Below are positions 1 through 9,227 of a stretch of 64,000 nucleotides of DNA, one piece after another. Made by a program: the position numbers and the translations under genes. The notes under the pieces were generated by a model that saw only the letters and a list, made by a program, of their open reading frames with translations, did no database searches and was not told where the DNA came from. This DNA comes from Phycisphaerales bacterium (GTDB lineage Bacteria; Planctomycetota; Phycisphaerae; Phycisphaerales; SM1A02): NCBI GenBank assembly GCA_014238125.1, contig JABABS010000011.1, positions 1 through 64,000 on the forward strand. Direction: 5' to 3'. The first letter of the stretch is position 1; each line of letters starts with the position of its first letter.

Positions 1-707
1 ATGAGTAGGTCGAGTACATTGACGATGCCGTCGAAGTTGTACCGCTTCGATGGGGCGACATTCATTGGGATAAGGGAACCTTTACGGTTACAAGCCCCAA
101 GACAGCACACCACGATGGCAAGGGTGAACGTGTGGTTCCCATCTTCCCAGAGTTGTTGCCATTACTTGAAGAAGCATTCGACATGGCCGAGGAAGGAACC
201 GAGTACGTGATCCAACGCTACCGCAACCCTACCCAAAACCTACGAACACACATCCAAAGGATCATTCGTAAAGCGGGGGTCGAACCGTGGGTTAAGTTAT
301 GGCAAAACCTCCGTTCTTCAAGGGAAACCGAGTTGGTCGAACGGTTCCCAATTCAAGTAGTGACGGCCTGGCTAGGCAACACTCCAGCGGTTGCAATGAA
401 GCACTATTTACAGGTGACCGACGACCATTGGAAGCGTGCGGTATTGGAAGATACAACACACTCACAGGGTGGCACAGAATGCGCACCAGTACCTAGCGGT
501 TTGGGCATGAATCGCGTTGCATGTGGTTCAGGTGATAAAGTTGTAAGTGTTGACAGTGCAAGAAGAAACACCTACACGCAAGAACGTGCAGGTGTTAACA
601 ATGCGCGAGAGAGGACTCGAACCTCCACGGGATTTTACTCCCACCAGCACCTCAAGCTGGCGCGTCTGCCAATTCCGCCACTCGCGCTTAAGGGGAGGGA
701 ATTGTAG
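1..707 (+). pseudogene. Tyrosine recombinase/integrase remnant (5' end outside window), frameshifted; 3' reading frame runs through the antisense of tRNA-Leu
   Basis: Frame 3 reads [49 protein letters not shown]...[41 protein letters not shown], planctomycete-type integrase catalytic domain. Upstream homology (MPS|EVVPLRW) is in frame 1, and frame 3 has a TAG at 6-8, consistent with a 1-nt deletion near position 33. Confidence 0.65.
602..687 (-). tRNA. tRNA-Leu (anticodon GAG)
   Basis: Reverse complement GCGCGAGTGGCGGAATTGGCAGACGCGCCAGCTTGAGGTGCTGGTGGGAGTAAAATCCCGTGGAGGTTCGAGTCCTCTCTCGCGCA: 7-bp acceptor stem, CCAGC-TTGAGGT-GCTGG anticodon arm, long variable arm, GGTTCGAGTCC T-arm; no encoded CCA. 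Confidence 0.95.
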
Positions 708-757
708 CAGGGAACAACACCCTCGGCTCCCTTCATCTAGATGTAGAATAGTCGCCA

Positions 758-1444
758 ATGTCTGGTGATATTCTTAAAATTAATGAAATGTTTTCATCTA
801 TTCAAGGTGAGTCAACTTGGGCAGGTCAAGCTTGTACTTTCGTTCGATTACAAGGTTGTCCACTTCGATGTGATTATTGTGATACATCATATGCATTTCA
901 GAAAGGCAGTAAATTCTCGATATCAGAAGTTATTGAGAGAGTAAAAGAATTTAACATTCAAGTTGTGCAAATAACAGGCGGTGAGCCGCTCATTCAGCAA
1001 TCTGTACATAGATTAATTCAACAGTTATGTGATTTGGGTTACACAGTATTGATTGAAACAAGTGGGGTGTGCGATCTTAAGAAGTGTGATCCAAGGGCAC
1101 ACATCATTGTTGATATTAAAACACCAAACAGTGGTGCGCCCAATTCTTTTATTGAATCTAATTACAATTGTCTTGGCAATAAAGACGAAGTGAAATTTGT
1201 CATTACAAATCGTGAGGACTTCGATTGGTCGGTGCAAATCGTAAATGATCGCTCCCTTATCAATATGGTGAAGGCCATTCATTTCTCACCTGTAATGTTT
1301 CAAGAAGGAAATGATGAAGTAGAGGGGTGCGGAGCACTTGATCCGAAATTGCTCTCAAAATGGGTGATAGCAGAAGCGCCCTTTGCACGACTTCAATTGC
1401 AAATACATAAATACATTTGGCCACCAACGACTCGGGGTGTGTAG
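758..1444 (+). CDS. queE: 7-carboxy-7-deazaguanine synthase (radical SAM)
   Basis: FSSIQGESTWAGQACTFVRLQGCPLRCDYCDTSYAF: radical SAM CxxxCxxC motif in QueE context; followed by queD. Confidence 0.93.
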   Translation: MSGDILKINEMFSSIQGESTWAGQACTFVRLQGCPLRCDYCDTSYAFQKGSKFSISEVIERVKEFNIQVVQITGGEPLIQQSVHRLIQQLCDLGYTVLIETSGVCDLKKCDPRAHIIVDIKTPNSGAPNSFIESNYNCLGNKDEVKFVITNREDFDWSVQIVNDRSLINMVKAIHFSPVMFQEGNDEVEGCGALDPKLLSKWVIAEAPFARLQLQIHKYIWPPTTRGV

Positions 1445-1453
1445 AGTACTTAG

Positions 1454-1807
1454 ATGCGATTAGAAAAAACATTTCGTTTTGAAGCGGCTCACTGGTTACC
1501 CAATGTTCCTGAAGGACACAAGTGTAGGCGAATGCACGGGCATTCCTTTCGAGTTACAGTTGTTGTTGAAGGAAACATTGATCCAGAGGCAGGATGGCTG
1601 ATGGATTACGGAGTCATTTCAAAAGCTTTTGCACCACTTGATGCTCAACTTGACCATTATTTGTTGAACGAAATAGAGGGCTTAGATAATCCCACAAGTG
1701 AGATCCTCGCTATTTGGATTTGGGATCGGCTCAGCGATGCATTGCCTTCACTTTTCGAAGTAGTAGTAGAAGAGACCTGTACCTGCCGCTGTGTTTATCG
1801 AGGGTGA
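1454..1807 (+). CDS. queD: 6-carboxytetrahydropterin synthase (PTPS family)
   Basis: FRFEAAHWLPNVPEGHKCRRMHGHSFRVTVVVEG...GWLMDYGVI...LDHYLLNEIEGLDNPTSE: PTPS/QueD zinc-ligand and catalytic motifs. Confidence 0.93.
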   Translation: MRLEKTFRFEAAHWLPNVPEGHKCRRMHGHSFRVTVVVEGNIDPEAGWLMDYGVISKAFAPLDAQLDHYLLNEIEGLDNPTSEILAIWIWDRLSDALPSLFEVVVEETCTCRCVYRG

Positions 1808-1829
1808 TTGAAACTTGCGTGTTTTGAAT

Positions 1830-2381
1830 TTACACGTCTTCTCGTTCCACAATAGCTAAGTTGACACGTTCTCCTCGTCCCCGCAGTGGGTAGTCTTTTC
1901 TAAGTGGATGGGCGGGGTAATCTTTCCACATTAGAATGCGGCGAAGATCAGGATGATTATGGAATCTAATTCCAAACATATCGAAAATTTCTCTCTCTCT
2001 CCATTCAGCACCTTCCCAGATATCAGTTGATGAAACTAGAAAAAGCGAAGAGTCCTCGGTAATGCCAGAAGTTGGAATTGAGGGGTCAAGGAAAGTTTTA
2101 ACACGAACTCTAGAAGAAGTTTCTGTGTTTGCAAGTATCCACACGACAGCAAAACGCCCAAGTGTTTGTGCAGGGTAGTCAAGATAATCTACGGCAGTCA
2201 CATCACAGAGTAAATCAAAGTTGCAATCAGGATCATCACGAAGAAAGCGTAAGAGGCGATGGACATCCTTTGGATTTGCAATGAGTGATAATTCATCACG
2301 AAAATCAGTTGATCTAAGCGAAAGATCGGAAAGACCATCGCGTACGCGTTTGAGAATATGGTTGTTATCTGTAGTTGACAT
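1830..2381 (-). CDS. nuoC: NADH-quinone oxidoreductase subunit C
   Basis: GAEWREREIFDMFGIRFHNHPDLRRILMWKDYPAHPLRKDYPLRGRGE is the 30 kDa subunit signature. Confidence 0.93.
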   Translation of the reverse strand: MSTTDNNHILKRVRDGLSDLSLRSTDFRDELSLIANPKDVHRLLRFLRDDPDCNFDLLCDVTAVDYLDYPAQTLGRFAVVWILANTETSSRVRVKTFLDPSIPTSGITEDSSLFLVSSTDIWEGAEWREREIFDMFGIRFHNHPDLRRILMWKDYPAHPLRKDYPLRGRGERVNLAIVEREDV

Positions 2382-2405
2382 GAGTGCGGGGCATTCTACA
2401 AGAAT

Positions 2406-5390
2406 CTACTGCGTCGAGGAACCTTGTAATCCGTCAATCCTAATTGAATCAATATTAGGATCCATATTCCATACTATGCTCGTAGCGCGAACTGGATATG
2501 GAGTACCTTCTGTCACAATTGCAACTGTTTTGCCAGCGGTTGCAGAAAGTTTCGCAAGACCTGTTTGTAAGTTGTAGTCGAAAGTATCACAATCCACGCG
2601 TCTAGTAGTAGTTGAAACGTACACATTGTTTTCAGCTTTAATCTCTCTGACATCCATGCCACGCATCGTTACAGTAGAGTTATGTAGTTGCGTGCTTGCT
2701 GTCGTGTTTTTTGAAACAGCATCGATGGTATTAGCGGTGAGCATGCCAATCATGCCATCTAGCCCTTTGTGTAGCATTTGTACATTATCAGTCATTTTAA
2801 TACGATACAGATCATCAGAAATACTTGTTGTTCGTAAGTTTCCATCCCATGTAAAGTGTGTAATACCTCTGCCTGCAAGAGATGATTGATGAGTTGTGTT
2901 CAATGGCTTACGATTGTCTCGAATCACAAGTTCGCCATTTCCTACAGCTAAAAGCTCCGAAGTGTCTGTTTCATATTCAATGTGATCGCCGCCAATGTAA
3001 TACAAAACAGGCAGTTCTTCTGGGTGATCTATCTCCCAGAGGCGATGTTCAAACTTCGCTTCATCACGAGCAATTAACCGCTGGAGCCTTCTCTCGTTTT
3101 CCTCTAGTGTTGAATTCGGCAAAGGGTCTTTTGTAAATTCCAACTGTAAGTTTTCACTTTGTATTTCTGTGAGCTCTATTGATGATTGTCGGCTTCTTGC
3201 GATGACGTTGCCGCGAAAATCAATAAGGCCCCCGTCGTCATTGAAATGTTGGTCAATCGCCATCGTATCTTCCCAAGTGGCTCGCATTGAAACATGTTGT
3301 GCTTCTGGGTCATCAATTGTCTCGTCTGGATCTATATTGACAGAAGGGCGTTGCATGCGTTGATCTTGATTCACAAGCAATGGTTGTGTTAAAAATCGAG
3401 CTTGCCCTGGGCCTTCCCAAAGTCCCTTTCCAGTTGAGCGATTAATCTTAAACCTGGCATCATCTCCTCGGTCCATCAGCATTCGCTTATATGCAACAAC
3501 AACATTGCCTTCAAGTTCTGCAATCGATTGATTAATATCTCCGCGAAGTGTGTCGCAAAATGCTCTACCACCATCGTTAAGTAAAACTTGGACATCGCCA
3601 GTGGCTGTCATTTTGTCTGCTTGCATGGAACTAGCAAAATCTTCTGTTTCTTTGTAGCTTGGCGCTTCAACAAATGTCACTTCTGCTCTATCTGCCCAAA
3701 GTGTCTGCGTGTCGCTGATGCCTTTGACATCTCCTGTAGCAATTGCAAGATCAGGAGTTGAGGAACCCTCTCCATCCGATGTAAAAAGGATATCAAGCAT
3801 GTCACAGGTGAGTACGCTTTCCTCAGTCGTCATTCGTATTTCTTTGTTGCAAACAACTTGTTTAAGGATTCCGCCTCCGGTTGTATCCGTTGCGGGAGTC
3901 ATAGTAAAATCAACACCGCCTTCCCATGTAATAGTTGTTTTAACTCCTGCTTCAGGTTGTTGGACCAAGGACCCATTGCCAACAATTTTCCCGACGCCAC
4001 TCTTTTGCGAAAGCCAAAGATGATGTGCGTACGCAGTTGCGTCGTTCATCCCAACAACTACTTGCTGAGAATCATTTCCAAATAAATCTACACGATCCTG
4101 CTCAAGTTCGTAACGAACAATGTTTGCGCGTGCAGACATGTCTGATGCATGATCAATAAGAATTGCTGGTGTGTTTTGCGAACCAAATATTTCAAGCCGA
4201 GTTTCATCTGGGAAAGTTGGAAGTAAAGTTACGTCATCTAGGGGCAACATTGTGAGCCCACCGTTACAAGTTATGACAGTTGGAATAATGTCATCAGGTG
4301 GGACTTGAAAATCTAGTCCTGTCCGTTTCGTTGGTTCGAAGCTTGCTCCTAGAAGAGAGGCTGTGATTGTTGCATTTGCTGATAATGGGTAGCTTGGTTT
4401 ATGAATTGAGGAAGATGCAGTCTTTGTTTGAGAAAACGCAAATGCAATTGTCATCCGATCTCCATGACCCTCCTTCCCCGAAAGAACATCCCCTTGTTTA
4501 ATTAGAACATGATCTGCAAGAGTGAGTAGGTAGTACTGTTCACTCTCTTGAATTGCGCCTGCAGAAATATGATGGTTAGTGATTTTGTTGGAGTTTTGTA
4601 CTCGCGGAGAGTTGTAGGTTAATGTTTTTTGCGTTTTGTTTTGATACAAGGTGATTTTGTCGACCTCTTCTAATCTTAGATACTCTATCCTCCCATTTGT
4701 ATCGTTGAATCGGATAGAGAGTTGCCTTCCAATGAGCGACGAGTGGTCTGCAGAGACAATGCGAACTTCGCTCTTACAGGAAACTTCACCTAGAAAGTTA
4801 TCAAAACTTGCTTCTGGAGTGGTCATAACAATAGCAGGCGTATCAGTGAGCGTATTGATATTTATACCTTCAAATAATTCAATTCGTACATTTCCAAAGA
4901 TGTCACCCGACTCTAATGCTCGATTAGGAGCATTGGCAATTGCAGTATCTCCTGTGATACGCACAACTCGATTTCTACTTAGAAAGAGTTCAACATCAGG
5001 ATCAACCATCTCAATCCAACCAGCTGGCATGTTTGCTGGGGAGGGGTCTAATGAAGTGCAGCGGTATTGCTGCGCGAGATTGCCAACGTCATCTGTTTGT
5101 TGGATCCATCCACCAGAGGAAAGGGCAACGCCAACATCTTGAGAGGTTACTTCAGCAATATCGACAGACTCAGATTGTGCTTCTAATAATGCGACAACGT
5201 CATCACTCGGACTTACATTTCCTTGTGTTGGTTTTCGATCTGAAATTGCAAATAACAAAAGGATGAGAAGCGTGCAAAAAGACCCCGTTACCCCAACAAT
5301 CATCCATATAAGTTTTTTAGTTGCGAACTTGGTTGGGTGTGGTGGTGGTTCGGGGAGTATCGTATTTCTAGGAGATTCATTTGTGCTCAT
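2406..5390 (-). CDS. Large single-TM protein with repeated OstA/LptA/LptC-like segments
   Basis: 994 aa; TM near N-terminus (KKLIWMIVGVTGSFCTLLILLLFAIS); repeated A-x-G-(D/N)-V/(D/N)NVYVS-type strands (GDIFGNVRIELFEG, ADKMTATGDVQVLLNDGGRAFCDTLRG, AELEGNVVVAYKR, IDFRGNVIARS, IKAENNVYVSTTTRRVDCDTFDYN); adjacent to kdsC. Confidence 0.65.
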   Translation of the reverse strand: MSTNESPRNTILPEPPPHPTKFATKKLIWMIVGVTGSFCTLLILLLFAISDRKPTQGNVSPSDDVVALLEAQSESVDIAEVTSQDVGVALSSGGWIQQTDDVGNLAQQYRCTSLDPSPANMPAGWIEMVDPDVELFLSRNRVVRITGDTAIANAPNRALESGDIFGNVRIELFEGININTLTDTPAIVMTTPEASFDNFLGEVSCKSEVRIVSADHSSLIGRQLSIRFNDTNGRIEYLRLEEVDKITLYQNKTQKTLTYNSPRVQNSNKITNHHISAGAIQESEQYYLLTLADHVLIKQGDVLSGKEGHGDRMTIAFAFSQTKTASSSIHKPSYPLSANATITASLLGASFEPTKRTGLDFQVPPDDIIPTVITCNGGLTMLPLDDVTLLPTFPDETRLEIFGSQNTPAILIDHASDMSARANIVRYELEQDRVDLFGNDSQQVVVGMNDATAYAHHLWLSQKSGVGKIVGNGSLVQQPEAGVKTTITWEGGVDFTMTPATDTTGGGILKQVVCNKEIRMTTEESVLTCDMLDILFTSDGEGSSTPDLAIATGDVKGISDTQTLWADRAEVTFVEAPSYKETEDFASSMQADKMTATGDVQVLLNDGGRAFCDTLRGDINQSIAELEGNVVVAYKRMLMDRGDDARFKINRSTGKGLWEGPGQARFLTQPLLVNQDQRMQRPSVNIDPDETIDDPEAQHVSMRATWEDTMAIDQHFNDDGGLIDFRGNVIARSRQSSIELTEIQSENLQLEFTKDPLPNSTLEENERRLQRLIARDEAKFEHRLWEIDHPEELPVLYYIGGDHIEYETDTSELLAVGNGELVIRDNRKPLNTTHQSSLAGRGITHFTWDGNLRTTSISDDLYRIKMTDNVQMLHKGLDGMIGMLTANTIDAVSKNTTASTQLHNSTVTMRGMDVREIKAENNVYVSTTTRRVDCDTFDYNLQTGLAKLSATAGKTVAIVTEGTPYPVRATSIVWNMDPNIDSIRIDGLQGSSTQ

Positions 5391-5403
5391 GCGATGCGTC
5401 CAT

Positions 5404-5934
5404 TCATTGCTGCGCGGTTGTAGATTTCAGTTCGTTGATGGCATCCTGCCAACTTCCTGTTTCTTTCATAATATGTTTAATAGCGTCTCTAACTGCGCCG
5501 CGGCCACCATTTCTAGGTGTGACCCAATTCGCTATGTCTTTGACCTCTTGAGCGGCATCATTAACAGCGATTGCATATCCAACATGTTGCATGACTGCCA
5601 AGTCACCAAGATCATCGCCCACAAAAACGGTGTGTTCTCGCGTCGAGTTGATAGTGCGAAGTGTAGCTTCTAAATCCGCTATTTTATCTTTGCTTCCTTG
5701 AATAACATGCTTGATGCCGAGTTCTTTTGCTCGGGTGTTTACGCAATCTGCTTTGCGGCCGCTAATAAGAATTACTTCATTCCCTGCTCCTAGCCAAAGC
5801 GAAATTCCAAGGCCGTCGTGTACATGGAATTGCTTATTTTCTACACCTGTGATTTGAGAGAAGATGATTGTGCCATCTGTAAGGACGCCATCAACATCAA
5901 GAGCAAGTACTGAAATATTTTCTAGTGTTGTCAT
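5404..5934 (-). CDS. kdsC: 3-deoxy-D-manno-octulosonate 8-phosphate phosphatase (HAD family)
   Basis: VLALDVDGVLTDGTIIFS...HVHDGLGISLWLGAGNEVILISGRK...FVGDDLGDLAVMQHVGYAIAVNDA: KdsC HAD motifs. Confidence 0.9.
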   Translation of the reverse strand: MTTLENISVLALDVDGVLTDGTIIFSQITGVENKQFHVHDGLGISLWLGAGNEVILISGRKADCVNTRAKELGIKHVIQGSKDKIADLEATLRTINSTREHTVFVGDDLGDLAVMQHVGYAIAVNDAAQEVKDIANWVTPRNGGRGAVRDAIKHIMKETGSWQDAINELKSTTAQQ

Positions 5935-6500
5935 ATTGAGAGTTTGAGAACGTCAACAGCTCCGCCACACTGTAAGTTCATGGCAATTGCTGCATTAACA
6001 GCGTCAGTTGCAATAGATTCAATGTCATCTGTTCTGTTATACAGTGTATAAAGTACACCAATTGCGTACTCCCCACCTGACCCGATTGCGTAATAGCGGT
6101 TGAGAGGTGTAACGCCAAGATCAGAAGCCACAGTAAAAATACCCCCGGTATTTGCAATTAAGAATGTAGAGTCCAAATCACCAAAAGGTGAACTGGTATT
6201 CGCTGCTTGGTCATTGACGAATGTGTAATGCTCATGCAATGCTCGCCAAAAATCTAGGAAAAATGTAAATATTTTTCGAGCACTTGAAAGATCTGGCGTG
6301 GGTCTTGTTGAAAGGAAATCGTTGAGAATGTCGTCATACACAGCCCAACCAGCACCTCCAATGAGTGAATCACCTATGCGTCCGACTTTGGTCGCACGTG
6401 CGTTCTCTTGTGGCATGTGTTCAGAATCGCCAAAACTTGTGAGAGTATCAGCAGCCATGACGACTTGGTTTTGTTTTTTAATTGCAACGATTACTGACAT
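5931..6500 (-). CDS. HslV-like Ntn-hydrolase (proteasome-fold) protein
   Basis: MSVIVAIKKQNQVVMAADTLTSFGD...NARATKVGRIGDSLIGGAGWAVYDDILNDFL...YYAIGSGGEYAIGVLYTLY: HslV/proteasome beta-like fold motifs, with Ser rather than Thr after Met1. Confidence 0.75.
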   Translation of the reverse strand: MSVIVAIKKQNQVVMAADTLTSFGDSEHMPQENARATKVGRIGDSLIGGAGWAVYDDILNDFLSTRPTPDLSSARKIFTFFLDFWRALHEHYTFVNDQAANTSSPFGDLDSTFLIANTGGIFTVASDLGVTPLNRYYAIGSGGEYAIGVLYTLYNRTDDIESIATDAVNAAIAMNLQCGGAVDVLKLSI

Positions 6501-6502
6501 GG

Positions 6503-7540
6503 TTACTCCGTGACTACTTTCATCGCGATAAGATCTTGAACATCAATCAAACCGATGGGGTTGTTTTGATCATCTACTACTGGTATTTCATCTACTCGGT
6601 GTTCAGTGACGAGTTGTTTAGCGTCGCGGACAAGTGCGTTTATTGGCAGACGCCTTGGATTTTTAGTTGCAACTTCACCAATAATACATTCCATTGGTTC
6701 TGGATTATCAATCACCAATCTCCGGAGATCACCATCGGTAAAAATTCCGACAAGTTTGTTTTGCTCGTCAACGAGTAAAATTGCGCCTGCTCGGCGTTTA
6801 TTTTCAGTAGGTCGAGCTGTAAGGAGTGCTTTGCCAACAAGGGTAGTCGCTGGTACTGTTGTGAGGTTGTCGCCTACTTTGAATCGTAAAATTTCAGTAA
6901 TTGAACGAAGGCCAGCACCGAGCATGCCACCGGGATGGTGTTTGTGGAAATCATCTGCGGAAAAATTTCTTCTTCTTGAAACAGCAAGACCAAGGGCGTC
7001 TCCAATAGCAAGGGTTGCTGTAGTTGATGCAGTTGGCGCAAGATTTAACGGACACGCTTCGGTAATCTCGCCAGTTGCTAGGTGGACATCAGAAAGTTTT
7101 GCCAGTGGTGAGTCGTTAGAACAAGAAATGCTAATGCGCGGTACGTTGTCAGTTCGTAGAATTGCAGCTAAGTTGAGGACTTCTTCAGTGGTTCCTGAGT
7201 AACTCATTAGAATAACTACGTCATTGCTTTTAATCGAGCCAAGATCGCCATGCACAGCTTCAGCAGGGTGTACAACATGAGACGGTTGACCAATGCTTGA
7301 AAAAGTTGCAGATAGTTTTGCGCCAACTAGGCCGGATTTGCCCATGCCACTAAAAATAACGTGACCTTCGCATGCTTCGAGAATGTCAATTGCTTTGGAC
7401 CAATTCGCAAGAGTCGTTGTGTTTGAAGATATTTCATCCACGATGCGTGTAATCGCATCAGATTCTGCTTGAAGAACATCACAGATAAAGGCGCATTCTG
7501 TGGAAGGAGCGGATTTTTGTTGTGGGCGTGGCATGTTCAT
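6503..7540 (-). CDS. kdsD: D-arabinose 5-phosphate isomerase (SIS + tandem CBS domains, KpsF/GutQ family)
   Basis: GHVIFSGMGKSGLVGAKLSATFSSIGQPSHVVHPAEAVHGDLGSI...ADDFHKHHPGGMLGAGL...GIFTDGDLRRL: KdsD signature. Start placed at internal Met (MNMPRPQQ) because the longer ORF overlaps scpA. Confidence 0.9.
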   Translation of the reverse strand: MNMPRPQQKSAPSTECAFICDVLQAESDAITRIVDEISSNTTTLANWSKAIDILEACEGHVIFSGMGKSGLVGAKLSATFSSIGQPSHVVHPAEAVHGDLGSIKSNDVVILMSYSGTTEEVLNLAAILRTDNVPRISISCSNDSPLAKLSDVHLATGEITEACPLNLAPTASTTATLAIGDALGLAVSRRRNFSADDFHKHHPGGMLGAGLRSITEILRFKVGDNLTTVPATTLVGKALLTARPTENKRRAGAILLVDEQNKLVGIFTDGDLRRLVIDNPEPMECIIGEVATKNPRRLPINALVRDAKQLVTEHRVDEIPVVDDQNNPIGLIDVQDLIAMKVVTE

Positions 7541-7583
7541 AGGGGTTATGATGCAATTGTACCGCAGTAGCGGCATTGTGAAC

Positions 7584-8351
7584 ATGATTTTACACCAAGC
7601 ACAATTTAGAGTCTCATTAGAAGCCTTCGATGGCCCCCTTGACCTACTCCTGTACCTTGTTCGCCGCACAGAAGTGGATATTCAGGATATTGAGATTGCA
7701 AAGGTCACAGACGAGTACCTCGCAGTGCTCCATCACGCCACTTCGATTGATATTGACATGGCAGGCGAGTTTCTTGTGATGGCAGCGACGTTGATTGAGA
7801 TTAAGTCTCGTTCCCTTGTGCCCGCTGATCAACTAAGTGAGGATGGGACTGACGAAACGACTGGTGAATCAAAATTGGATCCCCGTGAGGATTTGATTCG
7901 CCAACTCCTTGCTTTTCAACGAATCCGAACTGCTAGCGAGGAACTCATTAAGAGGAAAGATTTGTTTGCCTTGCGATATCGAGCCCGTGTTCAAATTAAA
8001 GAAGTTGAATTTAAAGAAGAACCTGCACTTGAACTCGAAGATGTGCATATTTTAGATTTAGCAGATGCTTATGAGCATATTGCATCTTCAATCGATTTTG
8101 CTCGCCTAGGTGAACACCGAATTGAAATCGATGATACGCCAATTGAACTTTGCCAAGAAGATTTACTTGATCGATTAGCGCGTTCAAGTAAAGGTATTAT
8201 TAGTTTGAATTCAACTTTTGATGGTCTCAAGACAGTTGAGCGGGTTGGGATGTTTCTTGCAACCCTTGAACTTGTTCGAATAGGGAAAGTTACAGTTGCA
8301 CAGGAATCACAGTGGGGTGAGATTACAATTGTGCAAATCGAGAACGAGTAA
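7584..8351 (+). CDS. scpA: Segregation and condensation protein A
   Basis: FRVSLEAFDGPLDLLLYLVRRTEVDIQDIEIAKVTDEYLAVL...AATLIEIKSRSLVP: ScpA N-terminal signature; start at MILHQAQF. Confidence 0.92.
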   Translation: MILHQAQFRVSLEAFDGPLDLLLYLVRRTEVDIQDIEIAKVTDEYLAVLHHATSIDIDMAGEFLVMAATLIEIKSRSLVPADQLSEDGTDETTGESKLDPREDLIRQLLAFQRIRTASEELIKRKDLFALRYRARVQIKEVEFKEEPALELEDVHILDLADAYEHIASSIDFARLGEHRIEIDDTPIELCQEDLLDRLARSSKGIISLNSTFDGLKTVERVGMFLATLELVRIGKVTVAQESQWGEITIVQIENE

Positions 8352-8385
8352 TTTGGCGTTTCAGTGAAGTAAAGGTTTTAACTTT

Positions 8386-9207
8386 TTATTTAGCAGCTCT
8401 TTTAATTGCAGCAATTTCTTGCGGCAACAAATCACGCCACTGCCCAGTTCTCAGGCCCTTGAGTTCAAGTGGTCCAATCTGGATTCGGCGCAGCCGCTTC
8501 ACTGGATGTCCTACAATTGCAAGAATCCGACGAATTTGACGATTGCGGCCTTCTGAGAGTTCAATTTTCAGAAGACTTTTACCTCGATCAGTTCGAATAA
8601 GCTCAATCGATTCTACTTTTGCTCGGCGAGCTTTTTGTTGCTCATCATGCCTGGTATGAACATCTGAAATGAATATGCCCTTGCGTAATTTTTCGAGTGT
8701 TTCCTGCTCAACAGTTCCTTTTACGGAGACTTCATACACCTTAGAGACTTCATGTTTCGGATGGGTAAGTTGGTTTGTGAGTTGCCGGTCATTTGTAAGG
8801 AGCAACAGCCCTTGACTTTCCATGTCGAGTCGGCCGATCGGAAAAATACGATTTCCAGAATGATGTTGCACGATATCCCCAACGCAGCGTCGACCTTCTG
8901 GATCGCTTGCAGTGCATACAATCCCTCTTGGTTTGTAATACATGATATAGACGGGTTCTGCGTTAAATTTCAGTTTTCTATCTTTAACTGTAATTTTGTC
9001 TTGCGAGATATCTACCCACGCTGGTAGAAAATCAACAACCGTGCCGTTAACCCTAACTTCACCTTCTGCAATTAGTTCTTCACATTTTCGGCGAGACGCA
9101 ATTCCACCATCAACCATTACACGCTGCAATCGCACGCCTCTTGAGGCGTCGCGATAGATCGCTCTTGAATCATGATCGCCGCTTTTTTTGTCAACATTCC
9201 ACGCCAT
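8386..9207 (-). CDS. rluB: rRNA pseudouridine synthase, RsuA/RluB family
   Basis: S4 domain (RLQRVMVDGGIASRRKCEELIAEGEVRVNG) plus PIGRLDMESQGLLLLTNDRQLTNQLTHPKHEVSKVYEV and EGRNRQIRRI. Confidence 0.9.
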   Translation of the reverse strand: MAWNVDKKSGDHDSRAIYRDASRGVRLQRVMVDGGIASRRKCEELIAEGEVRVNGTVVDFLPAWVDISQDKITVKDRKLKFNAEPVYIMYYKPRGIVCTASDPEGRRCVGDIVQHHSGNRIFPIGRLDMESQGLLLLTNDRQLTNQLTHPKHEVSKVYEVSVKGTVEQETLEKLRKGIFISDVHTRHDEQQKARRAKVESIELIRTDRGKSLLKIELSEGRNRQIRRILAIVGHPVKRLRRIQIGPLELKGLRTGQWRDLLPQEIAAIKRAAK

Positions 9208-9227
9208 TTAGGCTTAGTCTACACGAG

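Noticed and set aside
3709-5142. Several plus-strand ORFs antisense to the 994-aa gene
   Set aside because: No family features; composition typical of antisense open frames of a long gene.
6606-7202. 198-aa plus-strand ORF antisense to kdsD
   Set aside because: Antisense shadow of a well-supported gene; no motifs.
7541-7669. N-terminal extension of the kdsD ORF (MRRTRYRSRSRGPSKASNET...)
   Set aside because: Overlaps the divergent scpA start; KdsD homology begins after the internal Met.
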